6,744 nt of DNA from an uncultured Solirubrobacterales bacterium (GTDB taxonomy: Bacteria > Actinomycetota > Thermoleophilia > Solirubrobacterales > 70-9). Where the stretch lies: positions 1 to 6,744 of the forward strand of contig CALEMO010000271.1 of NCBI GenBank assembly GCA_937910825.1, given 5' to 3'. A program made the translations under genes and the position numbers. The notes beneath the pieces are model-generated. The model saw nothing but the letters and a program-made list of their open reading frames with translations, made no database searches and was not told the origin of the DNA. Positions 1 to 6,463 of this stretch are shown piece after piece (the stretch's first letter is position 1; each line of letters starts with the position of its first letter).

Positions 1-1
1 G

Positions 2-103
2 GGCCCTGCAGCCGACCCATCCAACCCCCTCGAACCTGAATATCTGAGACCCCCTGATGCACAACTCTGGCTCGCCCGAGACAACAAAAAAAGCTCCGAC
101 TGA
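2..103 (+). CDS. tsaB: TsaB, C-terminal end only (t6A tRNA modification)
   Basis: The left edge holds the last 33 codons of a gene that begins upstream, ending at the TGA at 101-103. The reading includes PEYLRPPDA followed by a short charged tail. An xYLRxPDA-type motif near the end is typical of the TsaB C-terminus. TsaB is the inactive paralogue of TsaD that dimerises with it to form the cytoplasmic enzyme making N6-threonylcarbamoyladenosine at tRNA position 37. The context supports the call, because tsaB-rimI-tsaD is a common bacterial gene order. The frame overlaps the proposed rimI start by 47 nt. Only the tail is visible, so nothing can be said about the rest of the protein. The identification rests on one motif plus position. 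Confidence 0.78.
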   Translation, partial: GPAADPSNPLEPEYLRPPDAQLWLARDNKKSSD

Positions 104-611
104 AATTCTGCGCAGACTCACTTTCGCGGACCTGCCCGCGGTGGTCTCCATTGAGCGGCGTTCTTTCGCCAGCCCCTGGTCACCAGGCATGTTCGTACTT
201 GAGATGTCCCGCGAATCGAGCGTCACCCTTGCCGCGACTCGCGGCGACCGTCCGGTCGCCTACGCGATCTTCTCGCGCTACGAAGAGGCCTGGCACATGA
301 TGAACGTCGCCGTGGCACCGGAGCACCGGCGAAGAGGGGTCGGATCGATGCTCATAGGCCGCGCCCTTGAGCTGATCGACGCCGATGCCAGCCTCAACCC
401 GGAGACTGATGTGACTGTGCCGGTGACCCTTGAGGTGCGACCGTCGAATCGTTCGGCGATCGCGCTCTACGAGGAGTTCGATTTCCGCCGCTACGGCTAC
501 CGCAAGGGTTACTACCCGGACAACGGTGAGGACGCGATGATCATGTGGCGGGGGGACCCCGCCGCGGCCGGAGTGCCTGAAGAAGCTCTCTCCGCTTTTC
601 CGGGAGCCTGA
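57..611 (+). CDS. rimI: RimI, ribosomal protein S18 N-alpha-acetyltransferase (GNAT)
   Basis: This 184-residue GNAT-fold enzyme is expected to transfer acetyl from acetyl-CoA to the N-terminal amine of ribosomal protein S18 (bS18). The early motif ERRSFASPWS (about 33-42) is characteristic of RimI. The acetyl-CoA pyrophosphate loop is RRRGVG (91-96). LEVRPSN (125-131) contains Glu126, and Tyr138 lies in ALYEEFDF; they match the general base and general acid described for RimI (E103 and Y115 in E. coli numbering). It is longer than the roughly 150-residue E. coli protein because of an N-terminal extension of about 15 residues, a loop of about 8 extra residues (110-121) before the catalytic strand, and a C-terminal tail. 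ATG 57 is the only ATG before the conserved domain but overlaps tsaB by 47 nt and has no good Shine-Dalgarno. A non-ATG start near 105-108 is possible. It sits 2 nt before tsaD and is a separate gene, not the RimI-TsaD fusion known from some actinobacteria. Confidence 0.92.
   Translation: MHNSGSPETTKKAPTEILRRLTFADLPAVVSIERRSFASPWSPGMFVLEMSRESSVTLAATRGDRPVAYAIFSRYEEAWHMMNVAVAPEHRRRGVGSMLIGRALELIDADASLNPETDVTVPVTLEVRPSNRSAIALYEEFDFRRYGYRKGYYPDNGEDAMIMWRGDPAAAGVPEEALSAFPGA
602..606 (+). promoter_or_regulatory. Shine-Dalgarno for tsaD
   Basis: GGGAG lies 7 nt before the TTG at 614, inside the last codons of rimI. It supports the non-ATG start of tsaD, which also gives the canonical N-terminus with the ETSCDDT motif. 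Confidence 0.7.
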
Positions 612-613
612 GC

Positions 614-1612
614 TTGCCGATTCTGGCGATCGAGACATCCTGCGACGACACCTGCGCGGCTGTGCTTGAAGGAGGAAGAATCCTCTCCAACGTGATCTCT
701 TCCCAGGGGATCCACGAACAGTTCGGGGGAGTGGTCCCCGAAGTCGCCTCGCGCCACCACCTTGAGCTGACCGGACCGGTGATCAATCAGGCGATGTCGG
801 AGGCCGAGGTGGCAATCGCTGATCTGGAGGCGATCGCGGTTACGGCCGGCCCTGGCTTGATCGGCGCCCTGCTGGTCGGTCTCAGCACTGCAAAAGCGAT
901 GGCCCTGCCGGGCCGGATTCCGCTGATCCCGACCGATCACCTCCAGGGGCACGTGGCCGCAAACTTCCTGGAAAGCGATCCGGTTGAGCCGCCTTTCCTA
1001 TGTCTGATCGCGAGTGGTGGTCATACGATCCTCGCGGGAGTTCGCGACCATCAGGGTTTCGAGACCCTGGGGCAGACTCTCGACGACGCCGCAGGGGAGG
1101 CGATCGACAAGGCAGCGAGGCTGCTGGGCCTGGGGTATCCCGGTGGGCCGGCACTTGAACGCCTGGCCCGGGATGGCGACCTTGACGCCTTCAGCTTTCC
1201 GGTGGCGATGAGCCGCGACCCCGGACTGGATTTCAGCTTCAGCGGTCTCAAGACCGCTCTGGTCTACCTCTGCCGGGACATGGGCGAATCGGCGGTGTCC
1301 GAGCGGCGGGCCGACCTCGCCGCCGGCTTCCAGCATGCTGTGGTCGACCAGCTCGTCAGCAGGGTGCGGCGGGCGCTCGACCGCGATGACTGGCCGCTGC
1401 TGGCGCTTGGCGGCGGCGTAGCCGCAAACGGTCCACTGCGCGATGCGGTCGCGGCTCTCTGCGACGAGCGGGGTATCCCGCTGAAACTTGTCCCGAAAGA
1501 ACTCTGCACCGACAACGCGGCGATGATCGGCTCGGCGGCGCGTTACGCGGAGAAGATTCCCTTTCCCGAATACGCCGGCTTTGACGCGTTCGCCCGGGGC
1601 GCCGGCCGGTGA
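614..1612 (+). CDS. tsaD: TsaD, tRNA N6-adenosine threonylcarbamoyltransferase
   Basis: This is the catalytic subunit that transfers the threonylcarbamoyl group from threonylcarbamoyl-AMP to A37 of ANN-reading tRNAs, working with TsaB and TsaE. It is full length (332 residues; the family is about 340) and has the ASKHA fold. Visible motifs are IETSCDDT near the N-terminus (6-13), HLQGH with metal ligands His109 and His113, ASGGHT (133-138), GQTLDDAAGEAIDKAARLLG (153-172), FSFSGLKTA (207-215), GGGVAAN (266-272), and CTDNAAMIG with Asp300 as the third metal ligand. No key residue is missing. The start is TTG 614 with a Shine-Dalgarno in the end of rimI, 2 nt after the rimI stop. The last 4 nt (GTGA) overlap the next gene, so translation of the two is probably coupled. 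Confidence 0.98.
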   Translation: MPILAIETSCDDTCAAVLEGGRILSNVISSQGIHEQFGGVVPEVASRHHLELTGPVINQAMSEAEVAIADLEAIAVTAGPGLIGALLVGLSTAKAMALPGRIPLIPTDHLQGHVAANFLESDPVEPPFLCLIASGGHTILAGVRDHQGFETLGQTLDDAAGEAIDKAARLLGLGYPGGPALERLARDGDLDAFSFPVAMSRDPGLDFSFSGLKTALVYLCRDMGESAVSERRADLAAGFQHAVVDQLVSRVRRALDRDDWPLLALGGGVAANGPLRDAVAALCDERGIPLKLVPKELCTDNAAMIGSAARYAEKIPFPEYAGFDAFARGAGR

Positions 1613-1881
1613 TCGTCACCGTTTACTCGCGACCCGAATGCCATCTCTGTGATGAAGCGATCGCCGAACTCGAGCAAATCGCGGGCGAAGTGGCAGGGAT
1701 GGAGCTGGAAATCGTCGACATCGATCGCGACGATGACCTGCTGCGCAGGTATCTGGAGCGGATTCCAGTTGTGGCGGTGGCAGGGCGGGTCCTCAGCGAG
1801 CTCGTATTTGACCGCGCGGCGGTCATGTCCTGTCTGGGCCACCCTGATGTCCCCGGGGCAGATACGCTGACTGATTCATGA
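1609..1881 (+). CDS. Glutaredoxin-like thioredoxin-fold protein
   Basis: This 90-residue cytoplasmic protein has a thioredoxin/glutaredoxin fold of the short glutaredoxin-like (DUF836) type. The active-site pair is Cys11-His-Leu-Cys14, directly after strand 1 (VTVYSRPE). The cis-proline loop is RIPVVAV with Pro53, and a conserved-looking Asp-rich turn (DIDRDDD, 37-43) precedes it. Both cysteines are present, so dithiol-disulfide exchange is plausible, but the substrate and reductant are unknown. The start is GTG 1609, read through the tsaD stop as GTGA. No separate Shine-Dalgarno is visible, which points to translational coupling. Its end overlaps the rex start in the same way (ATGA). Placement directly before rex suggests a redox role, but that is inference. 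The fold is clear; the exact subfamily is less so. Confidence 0.87.
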   Translation: MIVTVYSRPECHLCDEAIAELEQIAGEVAGMELEIVDIDRDDDLLRRYLERIPVVAVAGRVLSELVFDRAAVMSCLGHPDVPGADTLTDS

Positions 1882-2549
1882 TGCCGCCTCCCGTACCAAG
1901 CGATGAAAGCAATTCAGCTCTCGTCGGCGAGAGCGAGCGCCTGTCACTGGGTGTTGCCGCGAGGCTTTCGCGCTACCTCCAGGTCCTGACCCAGGCCCGA
2001 AAGATGGGCCGCGAGACGATCTCCTCGCAGGAGCTTTCCAAATATACGCACATCAATCCGACCCAGATACGGCGGGACCTTTCCGGTTTCGGCAAGTTCG
2101 GAAAGCGTGGAGTCGGCTACCGGATCGAATTCCTGGTTGAAGAAATCCGCAAGATCCTCCGGACTTCAGGCCACCACAACATCGCCCTGTTCGGTGCCGG
2201 CAAGCTCGGACAGGCGATCGCCGGCTCCGACATCTTCGCCGACCACGGTTTCCAGATAGTTTCGCTTTTCGACGTCGATCCGAGCAGGATCGGCACCAAG
2301 GTGGGCCCGCTCACAGTCCGTGACTTCTCCGAACTCGGAAACGCCGTTCAGGAGGAAACGATCGTGGTCGGGGTCCTGGCGGTTCCCTCCGACGCCGCCC
2401 AGGCGGTCACCGACGGGCTGGTCGAGGCAGGAGTGACCGTCATTTTCAACTACACCGAGCAACTTCTTCAGGTGCCACCGGAAGTCACAGTCCATACGTC
2501 AAGCCCGGCCGTAGACCTGCTGTACGCCTTGTACTTCTACCTGTCTTGA
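1878..2549 (+). CDS. rex: Rex, redox-sensing transcriptional repressor
   Basis: Rex senses the NADH/NAD+ ratio. It binds operators when NADH is low and leaves DNA when NADH rises, controlling respiratory and fermentative genes. The 223-residue length is normal. An N-terminal winged helix (about 28-90) carries the family pattern RLSRYLQVL, SSQELSKYTHINPTQIRRDL and FGKFGKRGVGY. A Rossmann domain follows, with the dinucleotide loop GAGKLG (106-111) and an acidic end to the second strand (FDVD, 131-134), as expected for NAD(H) over NADP(H). The end, DLLYALYFYLS, is the helix that swaps between subunits in Rex dimers. The start is ATG 1878, overlapping the previous stop by 4 nt. A second ATG follows immediately at 1881; either gives the same protein within one residue. 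I found no convincing Rex operator in the window, so autoregulation is not supported here. Confidence 0.96.
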   Translation: MMPPPVPSDESNSALVGESERLSLGVAARLSRYLQVLTQARKMGRETISSQELSKYTHINPTQIRRDLSGFGKFGKRGVGYRIEFLVEEIRKILRTSGHHNIALFGAGKLGQAIAGSDIFADHGFQIVSLFDVDPSRIGTKVGPLTVRDFSELGNAVQEETIVVGVLAVPSDAAQAVTDGLVEAGVTVIFNYTEQLLQVPPEVTVHTSSPAVDLLYALYFYLS

Positions 2550-2555
2550 GCCAAG

Positions 2556-3716
2556 TTGCCCAACTCTGATCTGCTCGACCTTGAAGCGGCACGCGAAGTA
2601 TTCGAGTCTTCACAGGACTTCACGATCGGGCTCGAGGAAGAATTCGCGATCCTCGACCCCGCGACCCTGGACCTTGCCGATCGTTTCGACGAGCTGAAAA
2701 CGGCCGCACAGTCGGATCCGGTTTTGGCCGAGTCGGCAGCCGGTGAGCTGATCGCTTCGGAAATCGAGATCCGCTCGGGTCGGGCCGGAACGATGGCCGA
2801 GGCGATCTCTCTGCAACAGGACCGCCGCGACCGACTTTTCTCGGTGGCGGACGACCTGGGGATTTCCCTGGCATCGATGGGAACCCACCCCTGGGCCAGC
2901 TATCTCGATCAGGAAATCATCGATACGCCCCACTACCAGCGCCTGAAGAAGGACCTTGGCTGGGTCGCCCAGCGAAATAACACATGGAGCCTGCATGCGC
3001 ACGTCGGTATCCGGGGGGCCGACCGGGCAATCGAGGTCTGCGACTGGCTGCGTGAGCGGCTGCCGATCCTGCTCGCCCTCTCGGGCAACTCGCCTTTCCT
3101 CGACGGTCAGGACAGCGGCCTGTCTTCAGTCCGCACCGAGATATTCACGAGGACCTTCCCCCGCTGCGGAATTCCCGGGCGCTTTCATGACTGGGCCGAA
3201 TACGCGGGATTTATCGAAATGCTGAAACGCGTCGGCTCGGTGGTCGAGTCGACCCAGCTCTGGTGGAGTGTGCGTCCGCATCACGCGTTCGGCACGGTGG
3301 AGGTGAGGATCTGCGACGCCCAGGCGAGCGCGGGGGAGTCGACCGCCCTCGCCGGGCTGATGGTCGCGGTCGTCGCCCAGACCGCACTTGACCTCGACTC
3401 CGGCGCCAACAAGGGGCAGGAACCCCTGAAGGATCGGGAAATAGAAGAAAACTTCTGGCGGGCGATCCGCTACGGCATGGACGGGCGCCTGGTTGATTTC
3501 CGGCTGGGACGGGAAGTCGAAGCGAGACAGGCGCTGGAGGACCTTCTGGAATGGTCGTCACCAGCGCGTGAAGGACTGGGCATCGATGTGCTGCTGCCCG
3601 AAAAGAACGGCAGCCAGAGGGCCAGGAGCAAACTTGCCTCGGGGCAACCCATCGAGCGGGTCTACGCCGAGTCGGTCGAGGAGTCTCGTGACACCTATAC
3701 CGGCAGCCTTGACTAA
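2556..3716 (+). CDS. Carboxylate-amine ligase, YbdK / glutamate-cysteine ligase GCS2 family
   Basis: This ATP-dependent ligase of the GCS2 family joins a carboxylate, typically the gamma-carboxyl of glutamate, to an amine. The 386 residues fit the YbdK-like branch. Visible motifs are FTIGLEEEF (22-30) with the acidic metal/ATP cluster, GELIASEIEIRSG (63-75), MGTHPW (108-113), NNTWSLHAHVGI with His147 and His149 (141-152), the LSGNSPFLDGQDSG segment (175-188), and VRPHHAFGTVEVRICD (239-254). YbdK has weak glutamate-cysteine ligase activity in E. coli, so the true substrate is uncertain. It could make a gamma-glutamyl thiol precursor or another gamma-glutamyl amide. The start is TTG 2556, the first possible start after the rex stop 6 nt upstream; there is only a weak GAG Shine-Dalgarno (2548-2550). 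Rex is more often found beside hemA, so this neighbour is a departure from the commonest arrangement. Confidence 0.92.
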   Translation: MPNSDLLDLEAAREVFESSQDFTIGLEEEFAILDPATLDLADRFDELKTAAQSDPVLAESAAGELIASEIEIRSGRAGTMAEAISLQQDRRDRLFSVADDLGISLASMGTHPWASYLDQEIIDTPHYQRLKKDLGWVAQRNNTWSLHAHVGIRGADRAIEVCDWLRERLPILLALSGNSPFLDGQDSGLSSVRTEIFTRTFPRCGIPGRFHDWAEYAGFIEMLKRVGSVVESTQLWWSVRPHHAFGTVEVRICDAQASAGESTALAGLMVAVVAQTALDLDSGANKGQEPLKDREIEENFWRAIRYGMDGRLVDFRLGREVEARQALEDLLEWSSPAREGLGIDVLLPEKNGSQRARSKLASGQPIERVYAESVEESRDTYTGSLD

Positions 3717-3727
3717 GGTAGCAAGCA

Positions 3728-4174
3728 ATGACTGAAGAGCCGACACATCCCAACGATTCCGTTCCCGCCGGCGAAGCGCAGGGTCCGCCGCCGCTAACAC
3801 CCGAGGAGCAGGAGCTACTCGAACAGCAGATGAGCCAGGTCCGGGTCGAAGACCTGCTGACCCAGACGGTCGCTAGCGTGCTCAATTTGAGCGCCAGGCG
3901 CATCGTCAAGGAAGACGAGATTGACCTCGACCAGGCCCGAATCGGCATCGACGCGGTGCGAGCGCTCGTTGCCCTGCTGCCGGCCGAAGTCGGCGAAGCC
4001 GTCAGGGAACCACTCAGCCAGGTCCAGATGCTCTACGCGCAGCGCTCGGGAACCGACGAAGAGCCCGGTTCAGCTCCAGTACAGCCCGGCGCGGCTCCGG
4101 AACAGCCGTTGGGCGGTCCCGCCGAGCCGGAGAAGCCCAAGGGCCCCGGTCTGTGGACGCCTGGTCGTGACTGA
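3728..4174 (+). CDS. DUF1844 domain protein of unknown function
   Basis: This 148-residue acidic, soluble protein has no signal peptide or membrane segment. The middle (about 34-104) is predicted helical and matches the DUF1844 pattern: VEDLLTQTVASVLNLSARR, then IDLDQARIGIDAVRALVALL, then a third helix ending in LSQVQMLYAQ. The family has no established function. The flanks are low complexity: a Pro/Glu-rich N-terminus (1-30) and a Pro/Ala/Gly/Glu-rich tail (about 108-140) ending in a short LWTPG segment (142-146). These look disordered and may be linkers or docking segments. The start is ATG 3728 with AAGG (3715-3718) 9 nt upstream, the AAG partly overlapping the preceding TAA stop. It is 11 nt behind the ligase gene, so it probably belongs to the same transcript, and 100 nt before hppA. 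The family call comes from pattern recognition and is not tested by a profile search. Confidence 0.8.
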   Translation: MTEEPTHPNDSVPAGEAQGPPPLTPEEQELLEQQMSQVRVEDLLTQTVASVLNLSARRIVKEDEIDLDQARIGIDAVRALVALLPAEVGEAVREPLSQVQMLYAQRSGTDEEPGSAPVQPGAAPEQPLGGPAEPEKPKGPGLWTPGRD

Positions 4175-4274
4175 CCGCCGATAGCGGGGCAAGGCTTCGA
4201 AGCAAGGTGTCGGTCCGGATGGGTAGGGTGGTCAGCGATTCGAGTCGCGTTCAAACATTGGAGGAGAACAAGCC
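4175..4274 (+). other. Spacer and leader before hppA
   Basis: This 100-nt spacer is the only internal break in the run of overlapping genes, so it is the likeliest place for a separate hppA promoter. It holds a small 4-bp hairpin (CCGC 4175-4178, GCGG 4184-4187), a perfect 10-bp palindrome GCTTCGAAGC (4194-4203), a TANNNT-type -10 candidate TAGGGT (4224-4229) with no matching -35, a 4-bp hairpin GCGA/TCGC (4235-4248), and the Shine-Dalgarno. No hairpin is strong enough to call a terminator for the upstream genes. No known riboswitch is recognised. Confidence 0.4.
4260..4266 (+). promoter_or_regulatory. Strong Shine-Dalgarno for hppA
   Basis: GGAGGAG sits 8 nt before the TTG at 4275. It is the best ribosome binding site in the window and fixes the non-ATG start of hppA, which is needed to include the first membrane helix. 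Confidence 0.9.
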
Positions 4275-6359
4275 TTGACCGATTTTCTGACTGACTATGG
4301 CGTTGTCTTTGCACTTTTCTGTTCTGCGATAGCCGTTCTTTACGGAATCGTCGTAACCCAGCGATTGCTGGCAAAGCCCGCCGGCAATGCCGAGATGGTG
4401 GAGATATCGGGGGCGATCCAGGAAGGTGCTTCGGCTTATCTGAGGCGCCAGTACCTGATCATCACCGTGGTCGCCGTGCCACTCGTGATTCTTCTGCTGG
4501 TCCTGCAGAACTGGCAGACCGCAGTCGGTTTCATCGTCGGCGGCGTGCTTTCCGGGGCGACGGGTTTCATCGGCATGAACGTTTCGGTTCGGGCCAATTC
4601 ACGAGTTGCGGAAGCGGCTCGCGGTGGTGTACCACCGGGACTTGATGTCGCCTTCAAGGGTGGTTCGGTCACCGGAATGCTGGTCGTCGGCCTCGCGCTT
4701 CTCGGCGTGGCCGGTTACTTCGGGATCCTGACCGCGACCGGGGCAGTCGATACCGACAAGGAAGCGGTCGACGCATTGATCGGCCTCGGCTTCGGTGGCT
4801 CGCTGATTTCGGTCTTCGCCCGTCTGGGCGGCGGCATCTTCACCAAGGCCGCTGACGTCGGAGCCGACCTGGTCGGCAAGGTGGAAGCAGGCATTCCGGA
4901 AGACGATCCCCGCAACCCGGCAGTCATCGCTGACAACGTCGGCGACAACGTCGGTGACTGTGCCGGCATGGCGGCTGACCTTTTCGAGACCTACGCCGTC
5001 ACTTCCGTGGCCGTCATGCTGCTCGGAGTCCTCTACTTCGATCCGCAGTTTGCCCGGGAAGTTGCGCTCTACCCGCTGGTTCTCGGCGGGGTGGCGATCA
5101 TCGCGTCGATCATCGGCGCGCTCAGCGTCAAGACCAAAACCGACCGAGTCGAAGGTGCCCTTTACCGCGGCCTGATCGTTTCGGGCCTGCTTTCGGTGAT
5201 CGCCTTCTACCCGATTACCGAGTGGATGATGTCCGGACCGCTGGAACAGGGCTTCCGGGTCGCTGATGGAGCAGTCAGCGTTGGTGACCTCTGGCTCTGC
5301 GCCGTTGTCGGAATTGCCGTCACCGCACTGCTTTTCGTGATTACCGACTACTACACGTCAACCAGGTTCAGGCCGGTGAAGAACATCGCCAAGGCTTCGG
5401 AAACCGGGCACGCGACAAACATCATCCAGGGTCTCGCACAGGGAATGCAGGCAACTGCAGCACCCGCGCTAGTGCTGGCGGCAGCGATCCTCGTGGCCAA
5501 TGACCTGGCGGGTATCTACGGCATCGGAATCGCCGTGGTCGCCCAGTTGTCGCTTACCGGACTGATCGTCGCACTCGACGCATTCGGTCCGATCACCGAC
5601 AACGCAGGCGGTATTGCCGAAATGGCGGACATGCCGGAATCGGTGCGCAACGTAACCGACCCGCTGGACGCGGTCGGCAATACGACCAAAGCGGTCACCA
5701 AGGGTTACGCGATCGGTTCCGCCGCCCTGGCGGCGTTGGTGCTGTTCGCGGCTTTCAAGGAAGAACTGGTTGAAGAGGCGCCGGTCGGGTTCAAGATCGA
5801 AACGCTCTTCAATATGTCCAGCCCTGAAGCTCTGGTCGGCTTGATAATCGGCGGCATGATGGTCTATCTGTTCTCGTCGTTCGCGATCGAGTCAGTGGGC
5901 CGGGCCGGTGGTCAGGTTGTCGAAGAAGTCAGGCGCCAGTTCCGGGAGAAACCGGGAATCATGGACGGCACTGAAAAGCCTGACTACAGGCAGTCCGTTG
6001 CCCTGGTGACGGCAGCCGCCCAGAAGGAGATGATCCTTCCGGCCTTGATCCCGATCGTGATTCCGGTGATCGTCGGACTGCTCAGCGTCGATGCCCTCGG
6101 CGGACTTCTGATCGGAGTGATCGTGGTCGGACTGTTCGCGGCGATCTCGATGACCGCCGGAGGCGGAGCCTGGGACAACGCCAAGAAGTTGATCGAGGAC
6201 GGGGAATACGGCGGCAAGGGTTCCGAAGCCCATGCGGCTTCGATTACCGGCGATACGGTCGGCGATCCCTACAAGGATACGGCCGGCCCGGCGATCAACC
6301 CGATGATCAAGGTCGCGAATATCGTGGCGATTCTGATCATCCCGATCGTCCACTTCTAA
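4275..6359 (+). CDS. hppA: HppA, membrane proton-translocating pyrophosphatase (K+-independent type)
   Basis: This 694-residue integral membrane enzyme hydrolyses pyrophosphate and pumps H+ across the cytoplasmic membrane. Hydrophobic segments begin at once (about 8-27, 60-78, 84-103, 130-150), and the family has about 16. The substrate and Mg2+ site motifs are complete: DVGADLVGK (194-202) with Glu204, the DDPRNP and DNVGDNVGD block (210-228), [11 protein letters not shown] (441-451), and the C-terminal [14 protein letters not shown] (659-672). Lys472 and Thr475 in [10 protein letters not shown] are the residues of the K+-independent subclass; K+-dependent enzymes have Ala and Gly there. K+-independent members known so far pump H+, so Na+ pumping is unlikely. 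The start is TTG 4275 with a near-ideal Shine-Dalgarno. It may have its own promoter in the 100-nt spacer, and a strong hairpin follows the stop. No frameshift or missing motif is seen. Confidence 0.98.
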   Translation: MTDFLTDYGVVFALFCSAIAVLYGIVVTQRLLAKPAGNAEMVEISGAIQEGASAYLRRQYLIITVVAVPLVILLLVLQNWQTAVGFIVGGVLSGATGFIGMNVSVRANSRVAEAARGGVPPGLDVAFKGGSVTGMLVVGLALLGVAGYFGILTATGAVDTDKEAVDALIGLGFGGSLISVFARLGGGIFTKAADVGADLVGKVEAGIPEDDPRNPAVIADNVGDNVGDCAGMAADLFETYAVTSVAVMLLGVLYFDPQFAREVALYPLVLGGVAIIASIIGALSVKTKTDRVEGALYRGLIVSGLLSVIAFYPITEWMMSGPLEQGFRVADGAVSVGDLWLCAVVGIAVTALLFVITDYYTSTRFRPVKNIAKASETGHATNIIQGLAQGMQATAAPALVLAAAILVANDLAGIYGIGIAVVAQLSLTGLIVALDAFGPITDNAGGIAEMADMPESVRNVTDPLDAVGNTTKAVTKGYAIGSAALAALVLFAAFKEELVEEAPVGFKIETLFNMSSPEALVGLIIGGMMVYLFSSFAIESVGRAGGQVVEEVRRQFREKPGIMDGTEKPDYRQSVALVTAAAQKEMILPALIPIVIPVIVGLLSVDALGGLLIGVIVVGLFAAISMTAGGGAWDNAKKLIEDGEYGGKGSEAHAASITGDTVGDPYKDTAGPAINPMIKVANIVAILIIPIVHF

Positions 6360-6375
6360 AAGAGAGTCCATGCTT

Positions 6376-6409
6376 CAGGCATCCGGGGCAATTGTGCTCC
6401 GGATGCCTG
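6376..6409 (+). terminator. Hairpin after hppA, probable terminator or 3'-end stabiliser
   Basis: Beginning 16 nt after the hppA stop, CAGGCATCCGG (6376-6386) pairs perfectly with CCGGATGCCTG (6399-6409). Four more pairs inside, one of them G-U, leave the 4-nt loop ATTG (6391-6394), for a 15-bp stem. Outside it, ATGC (6370-6373) can pair with GCAT (6413-6416) across a small internal loop. Only a short TTT follows (6416-6418), so this is not a classical intrinsic terminator; U-poor terminators are described in actinobacteria. It could instead protect the hppA mRNA end. Confidence 0.62.
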
Positions 6410-6457
6410 CGCGCATTTCACGACTCGCACTTCGGCCTTCGATCTGCCGGTTAGGCG

Positions 6458-6463
6458 TATTCT
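6458..6463 (+). promoter_or_regulatory. Possible -10 element for the PAS gene
   Basis: TATTCT fits the actinobacterial TANNNT -10 pattern and would place transcription start at about 6470-6472, almost on the GTG at 6472. No convincing -35 is seen at the right spacing. A promoter is expected somewhere in this spacer because the hairpin after hppA probably ends the previous transcript. Short motifs of this kind occur often by chance. Confidence 0.3.

Noticed and set aside
3211..3948. A 245-codon open frame on the minus strand across the end of the GCS2 gene and the start of the DUF1844 gene
   Set aside because: It is Ser/Arg/Pro-rich, has no recognisable motif, and lies opposite two well-supported genes. 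Long antisense frames are expected in GC-rich DNA with strong codon bias.
4065..4150. Imperfect repeats in the DUF1844 tail (PVQPG / APEQPL)
   Set aside because: They are short low-complexity Pro/Ala coding sequence and are not consistent enough to call a tandem repeat.
4175..4190. Hairpin CCGC/GCGG after the DUF1844 stop as a terminator
   Set aside because: The stem is only 4 bp and has no U-tract. It is too weak to support a transcription end here.
4275..4301. TTGACC followed by TATGGC, resembling a -35/-10 pair
   Set aside because: The spacing is only 15 nt, the first element is the hppA start codon itself, and the strong Shine-Dalgarno lies just upstream, so these bases are explained as coding sequence.
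450..6300. Repeated GCGATC and GGCGATCGCC words across the window
   Set aside because: Most occurrences are in frame as Ala-Ile (GCG ATC) or similar codon pairs inside genes. They reflect codon preference rather than a dispersed repeat or methylation array.
6410..6430. TTCACGA near 6417, a possible half of a Rex operator
   Set aside because: The TTGTGA half is missing at the needed spacing, and no full inverted repeat of the Rex type was found elsewhere in the window.
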